NCBI RefSeq assembly: GCF_018883605.1 | Contig: NZ_JAHLEM010000214.1 | Span: forward strand, 1-34,913 | Reading direction: 5' to 3' | DNA: 34,913 bases | Source: Streptomyces niphimycinicus | GTDB lineage: Bacteria; Actinomycetota; Actinomycetes; Streptomycetales; Streptomycetaceae | In this document: positions 7,457 through 15,361 of the stretch, in pieces | How the letters are laid out: each line of letters opens with the position of its first letter | Position numbering within the stretch: the stretch's first letter is position 1 | The notes under the pieces: model-generated | What the model was told of the DNA's origin: nothing | Databases searched by the model: none | Seen by the model: the letters and a program-made list of their open reading frames with translations, nothing else | Program-made: the position numbers and the translations under genes

Positions 7457-8089
7457 ATGAGCGGACGGTTCACCGGCTGGCCGGAGCGAGCCATGGACGT
7501 GTTGGCGCACCTGCAGGGCGAGCCATCACGCGTGGTGCGCGAGCAGTACCGCGCGGATCGCGAACGTCTCGTCCGGCAGCCGATGATCGCGCTGCTCAGT
7601 GATGTGACAGACGTCGATCCCCGGTACGAAGACTTCTCTGTCTGGCACTACCGCACAAACTCCTGGTGGTGGCAGCATCAGGGCGCGGTGATCCGGCTCG
7701 GCCGCAAAATTGAGATCGGTCTGCGGTTCGACCTGGACGGCCTGCGGATCCAGGGCGCTTGGTGGTATCCCGACCCTGGCCAGGTCAGCATGTTCCGCAA
7801 GGCCGTCGCCGCCGAGGGAAGCGGCCACGAACTCTCGGCCATCGTCGAGGACTTGAAGGCGAAGGGCTACGACATCTCCGGGGACGTGATGAAGCGCCCC
7901 CCGCGGGGTTATCCGTCCGACCACTCCCGCACGGACCTGCTGCGCCACCGTTCACTGATCGCTGCCTATCCCGGCGGCTGCGACGAGTGGCTCCACACTC
8001 CTGAGGCTGTCGGCAAAGTCCTCGCGGCCGCCGACGACCTCGACGCCATGCTCACGTGGCTGATCCGTTACGTGAACAGCTCCGCCTGA
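7457..8089 (+). CDS. DUF2461-family protein
   Basis: A 210-residue soluble protein. It opens with FTGWPERAMDVLAHLQGE, the usual start of DUF2461/TIGR02453 proteins, whose biochemical role is unknown. The C-terminal half has GYDISGDVMKRPPRGYPSDH and RTDLLRHRSLIAAY, matching the conserved KRxPRGYPxDHP and LLRxK blocks. The central FRPYRDxRFSxDKxPYK block of the family is replaced by a Trp-rich stretch (NSWWWQHQGAVIRLGRKIEI), so this is a divergent member. ATG 7457 is chosen because the family motif follows directly; GTG at 7439 is an alternative. The gene stands alone, right of the IS5 element. Confidence 0.8.
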   Translation: MSGRFTGWPERAMDVLAHLQGEPSRVVREQYRADRERLVRQPMIALLSDVTDVDPRYEDFSVWHYRTNSWWWQHQGAVIRLGRKIEIGLRFDLDGLRIQGAWWYPDPGQVSMFRKAVAAEGSGHELSAIVEDLKAKGYDISGDVMKRPPRGYPSDHSRTDLLRHRSLIAAYPGGCDEWLHTPEAVGKVLAAADDLDAMLTWLIRYVNSSA

Positions 8090-8310
8090 CTCGAGAAGGA
8101 CCAGGGTCGGCATACACCGTTCGGGAAACTGGCACACGTCGCTGACAGGAGAGGGACGCATACGGGACCATTTCTTCCCAGGCCGTCGCCGAGCTCAGGC
8201 CCCTGCTCACGCTAGGTGCATACAGGGCGCGCTGAGCGCGGCCGGACGCAGCGCTGGCGTGGACGGCGTCGGGTCCTGGCGCTGTCTGTCCTCCCCTCCC
8301 CGTGTCGCCA

Positions 8311-8439
8311 TCATCTGGGCCTGACCGTGGCGATGAAGAGCCGGATGCCGATGGCAGCGTCGGGATCAGGACTGCGGAAGATGTCGATGTGCTCGATGTC
8401 GAAGCCGTACGTGTCGCGGAGGCTCGGCCGGCTGCTCAT
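8311..8439 (-). CDS. Possible small ORF, 42 residues
   Basis: A short minus-strand frame from ATG 8439 encodes MSSRPSLRDTYGFDIEHIDI and then FRSPDPDAAIGIRLFIATV. Almost every codon ends in G or C and the composition is protein-like, unlike the opposite strand. There is no clear ribosome binding site. It could be a small gene or the tail of a lost one. The flanking non-coding stretches (8090-8310 and 8440-8500) show nothing else. Confidence 0.25.
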   Translation of the reverse strand: MSSRPSLRDTYGFDIEHIDIFRSPDPDAAIGIRLFIATVRPR

Positions 8440-8500
8440 GCCCACGGGTCTGATGTGCCTGCCGGGGTACACCGATGACGGCCATACGGCCTTACTGTGG

Positions 8501-8896
8501 TTAACGGAAGAGCCGCGAGGCGGGAGCCAAAAGGGCTCCGACGGCCACCATGCCCGCGAGCAGTGGCACCGGTAGGTGGGCGCCTGGCGTGTACTTCAGG
8601 TGGTTGAGGTTGTATCCGGCTCCGAGCAACCAGAGCAGACTGCCGACTATGATCAGCAGGTAGTTGTCCCTTTCGCGGAGAATGCGCATTCCTGCCCAGA
8701 GCAGCAGCGGCATGACGAGTAAGATCCCCAGTACGAATGTGACCAGGTGGATTTCGTCGGGTATCCATGAGTCGTCGGAGTTTGCGCGGCTCTTGGCCCG
8801 TGCGGCGGCGTAACCGGCGCTGAGGATGAGGTGGCATGCGAGTACCGCCACAGCCGTGACTGCCGCTCCCTTGAGGGACTGTACCGCTCGGGACAT
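8501..8896 (-). CDS. Small integral membrane protein
   Basis: A 131-residue protein with four predicted membrane segments: about residues 10-32 (GAAVTAVAVLACHLILSAGY), 48-70 (IHLVTFVLGILLVMPLLLWA), 78-96 (NYLLIIVGSLLWLLGAGY) and 108-125 (LPVPLLAGMVAVGALLAP). The loop after segment one is polar and charged (ARAKSRANSDDSWIPDE). I do not recognise the family. ATG 8896 has a weak upstream GTGGAA about eight bases away. It lies downstream of the large secreted hydrolase gene on the same strand, but the terminator at 8921-8957 separates them, so it is probably a separate unit. Confidence 0.7.
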   Translation of the reverse strand: MSRAVQSLKGAAVTAVAVLACHLILSAGYAAARAKSRANSDDSWIPDEIHLVTFVLGILLVMPLLLWAGMRILRERDNYLLIIVGSLLWLLGAGYNLNHLKYTPGAHLPVPLLAGMVAVGALLAPASRLFR

Positions 8897-8920
8897 ATTT
8901 TATTCCACGCTTTCCATAGG

Positions 8921-8957
8921 CCGTGGGGTCCTGCGTACGGTACGCAGGACCCCACGG
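8921..8957 (-). terminator. Perfect palindromic terminator downstream of the secreted SGNH gene
   Basis: Arms 8921-8938 (CCGTGGGGTCCTGCGTAC) and 8940-8957 are perfectly complementary around a single central G. The palindrome begins 18 bases after the stop codon at 8976. There is no T-run, as is common in Streptomyces. Confidence 0.8.
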
Positions 8958-8975
8958 TTTCCACACGATGAGGTG

Positions 8976-11900
8976 TTACTCGTCCTTGAGTGTCTTCTCA
9001 AGGGAGTCGGCGTACAGACGGGCACCCGCCAGCTTGGGATGGAACGACTGCATGGACGGCTCGGGCAGGTCGTAGTCCGCCTTCGCCTGGCCGGATATCA
9101 CGATGCCATGCACCGACTCCGGATCGCCACAGATCGCTTTGCCGGTGAACACTCCGCGCGGGTCGGAGAACACCGCCTTGGCTTTGTACTGTGAGTTGGC
9201 GTCGTCTACTGCGCCCTTCATCTCGTCGGCGAGGATGTCGGCGACGCTGTTGAGCCATTTACCCTCAACGTCCTCCATGCCGAGGACGCACGAACCGTTG
9301 TCCTCCAGAAGCCTGGGATAGCCCATGAGGACGATCTCGGCGTTGGGGGCCTTGTCGTGGATCGTCTTCAACGTTGCGGTGATGCGTGGCCGGATCTGTT
9401 CGTGGAGCCACTTCGGCGCCCATTCTTCCAGCCGTCCGGTGTCGCCACCGGTCTTCTCGCCGTTGTCCGGGTTGATGTTGTCCAGCGACTCGGCCTGGCA
9501 GTTCCATATGGTGGACAGGACGCACTTCTTGACGATGTCGGTGAACCGGGCGTCGTTGCCGCCGACGGACAGGGTGACCAGGCTGGTGTTCTGGTCGAGG
9601 TAGCCCTGCTTGAGTTGTGCGAGTTCGCTGCTCCTGCCTGTGTTGAGGATATTGAAGGTACGGGCGCCGGAGCAGGCGATGAAGTGGTAGTCCATGTTGG
9701 CGTCCAGGCTGTCGGCCAGCGCGCCGATTGATTTGCTGTAGCCCGGCAGGGTTGCCTGACGCGACCAGGCGATCTTGGATCTGTGGCAGGAGTTCTTCGA
9801 CTTCGGTTCCGTCTTGTCGTAGTAGTCCGACTCGGCGTAGTAGTCCTTGCCGCCCGGCTCGGTCGCACCCTCACCTGAGGAGTACGAGTCGCCCATCGCG
9901 ACGACGAAGTTCTTCGGCTTCGCGGACAGCGGCTGGAATGCCACGGAGTCCCAGGCGATGTCCTCATCTCCGGTGCCGTCTTGGGTGTCGCTGTCCAGCG
10001 AGACCGTTGGGGTGCCGGTGAAGTTGAACACGCCCAGGTCGACCCACTTGTTCTCCAGCACTCGCTGGGGGTGTACCCGGTAGGGGCTGGTCGAGTCGGT
10101 ACCGCCGATCAGATAGGTGGCCTGACGGGTGTGGGCGCCGTGGTCGGGCATGTGGGCGTAGACGCGCATCCAGCCGCGCTTGGAGGAGTTCAGGGTCCAG
10201 GTGCCCTTGACGTACAGGCGCCCGCCGTCTTTGTCGTCGATCTTGGATCGGGTGTGGGCGAACCAGAAGTGGTTGCCGTTTCCCGCGCCGATCTGGTGCA
10301 TGTCGATCCGGCCTGAAGCCGTGGCGAAGTCGAGGGCGAATGAGCCCTGCGAGGAGACCGCGCCGCACCGGCTCGAGGATCCCGCCGGGACTGTGCCGTT
10401 GGGCAGGTCGTCCACGATCAGCGCCCCGGCAGGGAGGCCGGTGTTGCAGCGTGGCGGATAGGAGTTCGCATCCGGCTGCTCGGGATAGGTGTCATCGAAC
10501 CGGTGGATGGGGTTGCCGCACTCCGCGTTCTTGCAGTCTTTCCACGAGGCGGGCTCGTGGTACCAGCACTTCAGATACAGCGGGTTCTTGCTGGCATCCG
10601 GGTCGCCGGGTACGTCGCCGGGCAACGTGCAGGGGCCCTTGCCGGTGTCGTTGGACGCGCCAGTGCCGATTTTGAACTGATCGCAGTTGTTGGAGTCGTT
10701 GCAGAACTGTCCGAGAGGTGGCTTCGCCCGGGTGCGGGCTTCGGTGGTGTTCCACCAAGCGGCGCGGTATCCGGGCTGGAAGTCACCGGGAGCGAACATG
10801 GCCGAGATCGGGCGTGCGGCCCAGCCGATGACCTTTTCCTCGTACGGCCAGTCCTGGGGGTGCGAGGCGTGCGAGTAGTCGTCCTTGCCGCCGCCTGCTT
10901 CCAGGAACGGGGGGCGGTTGGCCTTCCACAGCGGGTTGGCGGGGTTGTTCGTCCAGCCCACGCCCCATTTCCCGGAGTTGCTGCCTGCCGTCGACTTGGG
11001 GTAGTAGCCGGCGTTGTAGGCCCACAGCGCGTAGAACCAGTTCTCGATGTACTTGGGGTCACCGCCGTTGATGGTGAGTCCGTCGGCGCGGGTATCGTTC
11101 CATTTCTCGATCAGGATGTTCACGCCCGCTGCGATGTTCGCGGAGTAGTCCAGGGCGACGGCCTCCTGCTGCACGGTCGTCTTGGGCTTCTCGTGATCCT
11201 TCTCCTTGCCGTGCATGCGCATGCCGTCGGTGACCTGGGTGACACCGTAACCGCAGTCGGCGTCAGCGAAGTTGATCGCCCATGGGTCCTTCTGATCGCC
11301 GCTGGCCGAGTACTTGATGCCGTAGTAGTTACCGATCAACGCGTTGCCCGTCACGCCCGGAACCACGGTGCGGGCGGCCTGCCACATGTTCGACTCCTGC
11401 GCGGTGACGCCGAGCATCACCTGCGCGGGAACGTGCCAGTCCGCCCCCGAGCCGCCCTTGAGCGTGGTGAGGGGGAACAGCGTCTGCGGCGCGTAGGCGG
11501 CCATGCCGGTGTTCTTCCAGTTTGCCGCGCGCGTGGCTCCCTTGTTGAGCTTGCCGACGACAGCCTGGTCCACTGCCCACTCGATCTGGCGCGGGGTGGG
11601 CTGGAACGCCTGCTTCTGCGCGTTGCCGCGTGGCACGGAGCAGTAGCGGTCCGGCTCGTCGGTCCCGCCGATCCGCTGTCGCCTGTCGGAGCCCGCGGCT
11701 GCGAGCACGGGGGAGGTTTCATTGCCCGCACGTGCCGACTTCGCTCCGCCGATTCGGTCGCCCGGAATGGCGTCCAGAACCGCGGTCCTGCCGGTGTCCA
11801 GTGTCTTCAGGGTGGTGCGGACGGTCCGCTCGGTCAGTGCCTCCTCGGGCCTGATGCGGGAGTCCTTCCCGTCTGCCCAGCGCGAGGTGACGGCAGCCTG

Positions 11901-13016
11901 TCCGCGGCTGGAGACGAAGGCGTCCTTGGCCAGACCCCCTGGGTTGTGCAGTGTTTTGGCGGCATGGTCGGTCGAGGTCGCCTTGCCGGTGACGTACACC
12001 TGCCCCGCGGGAGTTGCGGACAGGTCGAATTCCATCAGCCGGCCCTTGGCGAGGGAGGACGGCTCAGTCTTCGCGGCGCCGTTGCGCAGTTCCTCCGCCG
12101 TCACTCGGGAGACGGTCGCCGTGTCGTCCGCGGCCGCGCGCGCACTCTTGAGGGCCTTGGCATCGCGTGGCGTACGGTCGATGAAGGTGACGCCGCCGTC
12201 GGCGTCGGCCTTGAGCTCGAACGGGGTTGCCTTCGTGGTGGCGACCTCACGCACCGTTTCGCCGTTCACCTTGACGATGTGGTTACCGCGTGCCGCGGCG
12301 ATGCCGCCGCTGACGGGGATGGCGGAGGTGACCTGGCCGGGCACGGTAGTTTTGGTCTCCACCTTGCCGGTGGCGGCGTCGACGGTGACCAGGCGGGTCT
12401 TCTCGCTCTTCGCCGAGTCGTCCGTCAGTGCGGTGAACACCGCATCATCCCCGTGACCGCAGCCAGGAGAGAAGTAGCCGAGAGTTGCCTGGAAGGGCAG
12501 TTTGGTGATCGTTCCGCTGTCCAGGTCGACGACGGCGGTGAACGCACCGCGCGTCATCATCTCAGGCTTGTTCGTGAAAGTACGCGGCGCGTAGGCGACG
12601 GCGGCGTACTTTCCGGAGGCGGTCACGCAGGCGTTGCCGATCCATGTGTCCGTGTCGAACCCGGTCTCCGACAGCGAAGCGGCGGTCCGCCAGCGGTAGC
12701 CGTCCTTCTCCACAGCGGTCAGGAGATGGAATCCGGTTCCGTCTCCCGAGGTCGTCCACGCTGTGTCATTCGACGTTCGGTAGTTCTTGCCGAGTGTCGC
12801 GGTTCGGTCCTTGACCGGGACCGACTGTGGCCGGTCTCCCGGCCTGGCACTGTCCGCATCGTCCGCGGCAGGGTTGCTCCAGCCGTTGGCGGCGTTCCGC
12901 GGAACGGCCGGGCCGTCGGCCGCGAACGCCTGGGCAGTGGTGGCGCCGGCGAGCAGTGCCAGGGTGACGGCTGTGGTCACCGATAAGCGAGCACGTCTGC
13001 GTCTACTTCGTCTCAT
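8976..13016 (-). CDS. Large secreted protein: propeller-like + transglycosylase-like + golvesin-like + SGNH hydrolase
   Basis: A 1346-residue exported protein. ATG 13016 has GGAG seven bases upstream. Residues 1-32 form a signal peptide with a long Arg-rich start (MRRSRRRRARLS), a hydrophobic core and AQAFA. Residues about 60-300 have repeated beta-strand blocks suggesting a propeller. Residues about 480-690 resemble a lytic transglycosylase, with the QVMLGVTAQESNMWQAA helix carrying E541 and later GYGVTQVTDGM and ALWAYNAGYYP. Residues about 890-1035 resemble the golvesin C-terminal-like domain (RVYAHMPDHGAHTRQATYLI). The C-terminal SGNH hydrolase has GDS at 1042-1044, GGND at 1152-1155 and SFHP with H1326. 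The SGNH activity is probably esterase or lipase-like; the substrate is unknown. Whether E541 is catalytic is inference. It is followed by a strong terminator. Confidence 0.85.
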   Translation of the reverse strand: MRRSRRRRARLSVTTAVTLALLAGATTAQAFAADGPAVPRNAANGWSNPAADDADSARPGDRPQSVPVKDRTATLGKNYRTSNDTAWTTSGDGTGFHLLTAVEKDGYRWRTAASLSETGFDTDTWIGNACVTASGKYAAVAYAPRTFTNKPEMMTRGAFTAVVDLDSGTITKLPFQATLGYFSPGCGHGDDAVFTALTDDSAKSEKTRLVTVDAATGKVETKTTVPGQVTSAIPVSGGIAAARGNHIVKVNGETVREVATTKATPFELKADADGGVTFIDRTPRDAKALKSARAAADDTATVSRVTAEELRNGAAKTEPSSLAKGRLMEFDLSATPAGQVYVTGKATSTDHAAKTLHNPGGLAKDAFVSSRGQAAVTSRWADGKDSRIRPEEALTERTVRTTLKTLDTGRTAVLDAIPGDRIGGAKSARAGNETSPVLAAAGSDRRQRIGGTDEPDRYCSVPRGNAQKQAFQPTPRQIEWAVDQAVVGKLNKGATRAANWKNTGMAAYAPQTLFPLTTLKGGSGADWHVPAQVMLGVTAQESNMWQAARTVVPGVTGNALIGNYYGIKYSASGDQKDPWAINFADADCGYGVTQVTDGMRMHGKEKDHEKPKTTVQQEAVALDYSANIAAGVNILIEKWNDTRADGLTINGGDPKYIENWFYALWAYNAGYYPKSTAGSNSGKWGVGWTNNPANPLWKANRPPFLEAGGGKDDYSHASHPQDWPYEEKVIGWAARPISAMFAPGDFQPGYRAAWWNTTEARTRAKPPLGQFCNDSNNCDQFKIGTGASNDTGKGPCTLPGDVPGDPDASKNPLYLKCWYHEPASWKDCKNAECGNPIHRFDDTYPEQPDANSYPPRCNTGLPAGALIVDDLPNGTVPAGSSSRCGAVSSQGSFALDFATASGRIDMHQIGAGNGNHFWFAHTRSKIDDKDGGRLYVKGTWTLNSSKRGWMRVYAHMPDHGAHTRQATYLIGGTDSTSPYRVHPQRVLENKWVDLGVFNFTGTPTVSLDSDTQDGTGDEDIAWDSVAFQPLSAKPKNFVVAMGDSYSSGEGATEPGGKDYYAESDYYDKTEPKSKNSCHRSKIAWSRQATLPGYSKSIGALADSLDANMDYHFIACSGARTFNILNTGRSSELAQLKQGYLDQNTSLVTLSVGGNDARFTDIVKKCVLSTIWNCQAESLDNINPDNGEKTGGDTGRLEEWAPKWLHEQIRPRITATLKTIHDKAPNAEIVLMGYPRLLEDNGSCVLGMEDVEGKWLNSVADILADEMKGAVDDANSQYKAKAVFSDPRGVFTGKAICGDPESVHGIVISGQAKADYDLPEPSMQSFHPKLAGARLYADSLEKTLKDE

Positions 13017-13259
13017 GCTTCAACTCCATACGTATGGATGCTTTACCGTCCCCGTGTCTTTCCACGCGCGGCCACGGATGGTGGCTGGGAGGAACACTGA
13101 TCAAGGCGTCTACCGTTTTTCGGTTCGCCTGACGGGGCATTGGGAGAATCCGTCCGAGGTCCTGGACGACTGGTTGGACGGTTTTCTGCGGACTCGCGAC
13201 GTAGGTGAGCGTGCAGGCATGCCCCACTCATGCATGTATACACGGTGGGACATGGTGGA

Positions 13260-13313
13260 GATACCGACGCGGCGACTCCCGCGTCTTATTGACGCGGGAG
13301 TCGCCTCGGTATC
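13260..13313 (-). terminator. Terminator hairpin overlapping the stop of the lipoprotein gene
   Basis: GCGACTCCCGCGTC pairs perfectly with GACGCGGGAGTCGC around TTATT. An outer GATACCG/CGGTATC stem extends it beyond an internal loop. Its outer edge overlaps the TGA at 13312-13314. It insulates the gene from the large secreted hydrolase downstream on the same strand. Confidence 0.75.
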
Positions 13314-13965
13314 AGCGGAGATGCTTTGACTTGGTGCTCTTTACGATGGTCACCTGGGGGTTCTTCGGAACCGGGCTCCCAGAATCCCGTGCGGTGAGTT
13401 CGGCGGGCCACGAAGTCCCGGGATACAGGCCGACCGCTTCGCTCTTCATGCGAACCGTCGCATCAAAGCCATGATCGCCGGTAACGCGGACGGCGACTTC
13501 GTAGAACGCACGTTGATCGCCACGATTGGTGATCTTTATCGGCACCGTTAAAGCGGATCCGCTGCGTACGGGCTTGAAGACCGTCACATCCCCCTGCCTC
13601 GTCACAGGATGGCTGAAGTGCTCGCCTTCCTTGGGCTCCCCCGGCGTGACCGGAACGCCGCTTGGAGCCGCAGCGGCCCGTTCTTTGCCTGCCTCCTCTT
13701 GGGCTCTCTGCTCAGCCGTCTGAGGAGTGGGGGAGCTTCCTGCCGCTGATGCGGAAGGGTCGCCAGCGCCCGATGAGGAAGGTGATTCTGTGGCGTTCAA
13801 GGCCCTTGAGGGCGGTGCCGTGGCAGCGCTTGAGTCATCCCCATCGGCGCCGCACGCAGTGGTGAGGACGCCGGCTGACAACATCAGCACGGTGAGAGTG
13901 AGTGCCGAACCGCGTGCTCCCGGCCGATGGCGCGTGAGGGCGGAGTGTTGTGCCGGTGTGTGCAT
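13312..13965 (-). CDS. Putative lipoprotein
   Basis: A 217-residue protein with an N-terminal signal sequence (ALTLTVLMLSAGVLTTACGA). The final TTAC is an acceptable though not ideal lipobox, with Cys39 or thereabouts as the lipidation site. A Ser/Pro/Ala/Glu-rich low-complexity spacer follows to about residue 105. The C-terminal part (TVFKPVRSGSALTVPIKITN, then GDQRAFYEVAVRVTGDHGFD) looks like an immunoglobulin-like beta-sandwich of the kind in Streptomyces surface lipoproteins with DUF4352-like folds. No enzyme motif is visible. It is expected on the outer face of the membrane. It sits between the Cys-rich secreted protein gene and the secreted SGNH gene, all on the minus strand but with separate signals. 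Confidence 0.75.
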   Translation of the reverse strand: MHTPAQHSALTRHRPGARGSALTLTVLMLSAGVLTTACGADGDDSSAATAPPSRALNATESPSSSGAGDPSASAAGSSPTPQTAEQRAQEEAGKERAAAAPSGVPVTPGEPKEGEHFSHPVTRQGDVTVFKPVRSGSALTVPIKITNRGDQRAFYEVAVRVTGDHGFDATVRMKSEAVGLYPGTSWPAELTARDSGSPVPKNPQVTIVKSTKSKHLR

Positions 13966-14048
13966 GTTTCCGTTCCACTGCTAGGCAACGTGACTTGGAC
14001 CTGATTATCGTGCGGTCGACGCACAATTCTCGTGCGCAGGGTCAATTC

Positions 14049-14570
14049 TCAGCCGCAGAAGGGGCCGCGTACCGCGTCGATGATCGCCACGCCACTGCTG
14101 TTCTTCATGATCGCTGTGATCTGAGGACAGTTATTCATGCGTACCGGACCGGCGTACTGAGTGAAGTTACCCTCATCGGTGTCGCACCTGGGGCTGGACA
14201 CCTTGTTCTCACAGATCTTGAGCTTCATGTGCCTGGCGCCCTCGAGGTTGTTGTCGAAGAGCGCACAGGCGTAGTTGCTCGGTCCGGTGCCACCCTTGAC
14301 ATAGCTGAAAAGGGTCCCGAACCTCCGATCGTCAGGCAGCAGATCGACGCTGTAGAGCTCATAGCCCGATCCGCAGAGAACGGCCATCGCTTGGACCTTC
14401 TCCGGATTTTGCGCAGCGATTGCACGCGTGGTGGCGTCGGCCTGAGCCGAAACCTTGACGCTGGGCTGCGACGTGTCAGCGGCCACTGCTTGCGGGGCAA
14501 TCAGCCCCAGGGCAGCAATCGAAGCCACTGCCACAGCGGCGCCTAAGCCAGACCTCCGGCTGCTGGTCAT
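14049..14570 (-). CDS. Small Cys-rich secreted protein
   Basis: A 173-residue protein. ATG 14570 has GGGAGGGG six bases upstream, a very good site. Residues 1-31 are a Sec signal peptide (AAVAVASIAALGLIAPQAVA, then A). The mature part has six cysteines in the contexts VLCGSG, YACALF, KICENK, PRCDTD, NNCPQ and PFCG, enough for three disulfides. Blocks such as LCGSGYELYSVDLLPDDRRF and DEGNFTQYAGPV look familiar from uncharacterised Streptomyces secreted proteins. I cannot assign a function. A hairpin-poor 83-base gap separates it from the lipoprotein gene downstream. Confidence 0.75.
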   Translation of the reverse strand: MTSSRRSGLGAAVAVASIAALGLIAPQAVAADTSQPSVKVSAQADATTRAIAAQNPEKVQAMAVLCGSGYELYSVDLLPDDRRFGTLFSYVKGGTGPSNYACALFDNNLEGARHMKLKICENKVSSPRCDTDEGNFTQYAGPVRMNNCPQITAIMKNSSGVAIIDAVRGPFCG

Positions 14571-14732
14571 ACGTGTCCCCTCCCATGAAGTGAAACGGAA
14601 TCAGGGCTGCGCGAAGAGAACTCGCTTGAACCCCCCGGTTCAGACGCGCGGCAGCCCTTGAAGGCGGGCCTGAGACTACGGATCGAATGAGATTCCGAAA
14701 AGACTGGTGACCGGCGACCACCTCCCGCCAGC

Positions 14733-14746
14733 TCACCTTTTGGTGA
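14733..14746. repeat. Short inverted repeat upstream of the Cys-rich secreted gene
   Basis: TCACC-TTTT-GGTGA is a perfect palindrome with a four-base centre, about 165 bases upstream of the start at 14570. A regulator binding site is possible. No matching promoter elements were identified. Confidence 0.25.
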
Positions 14747-14880
14747 CCTACGGTAACGACACCTGCCCCCGCGAGGTCCACTGCAACAAATCACCTCAGC
14801 AGATGAGGTCTAAACCACTACCAACAGTCACTCTGTGTCCTTCGTCACAAACGGCATCGTCTGCAGTCAGGCGTCACTCT

Positions 14881-15309
14881 TCACCAAGATGTAGCGCTAA
14901 CTGGGCGGCTGCAATGACATGTCCGCCTTGCACTATTGACGACGCGGTCAGCGAGATCCGCCGCCCCGATCGGCTCAAGATCGCGCTCCAGCTCCAGAGG
15001 CGCGCCGGTCACCGGGACCGCGGGCATGTGCCTCCGCAGACGACGCAGCGGGGTCACCACTGTGCCGTCGGCCCGGAACGGAGTAGTCAGCAAGCCCCAT
15101 GCCCAGCCGACGGGCATGCGCCTGCGGTACCTGGTCGGAGAGCACCGGCGCGATGGAGCCTCCCGGTCCTCTGATCGGAATTCATCCGCACCCCGGCGCA
15201 GTTGCTCCAGGCGATTCATGCCATGCAGCTTGAGGCCGACGGCCTCTCCTCGCATCGACGTGAGGTTGTGGAGTTCCTCTATGGCGATCGCCTGGTTCTG
15301 ATACGGCAT
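14881..15309 (-). CDS. Hypothetical protein, uncertain
   Basis: A 142-residue minus-strand frame beginning MPYQNQAIAIEELHNLTSMR and containing EAVGLKLHGMNRLEQLRRGA and GAPLELERDLEPIGAADLAD. These have the amphipathic character of real protein, while the C-terminal third is Arg/Ser-rich and less convincing. No ribosome binding site precedes ATG 15309. It is divergent from the SUKH-4/deaminase gene at 15362 with only 52 bases between. It may be a small gene or the start of a broken one. The rest of the 14571-15361 interval shows no other candidate. Confidence 0.35.
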   Translation of the reverse strand: MPYQNQAIAIEELHNLTSMRGEAVGLKLHGMNRLEQLRRGADEFRSEDREAPSRRCSPTRYRRRMPVGWAWGLLTTPFRADGTVVTPLRRLRRHMPAVPVTGAPLELERDLEPIGAADLADRVVNSARRTCHCSRPVSATSW

Positions 15310-15361
15310 GCGTGCCGACTAGGGTCTATGCCGTCTGCTGGCCTGCTGTGAGAGGTATCTG

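Noticed and set aside
8216..8575. 119-residue plus-strand open frame
   Set aside because: It overlaps the membrane protein gene at its end, has no ribosome binding site and a non-protein-like composition.
10503..12986. 827-residue plus-strand open frame
   Set aside because: It lies wholly antisense to the secreted SGNH protein gene, has a random-looking Gly/Val/Arg-rich composition and no recognisable domain; a by-product of GC-rich codon bias.
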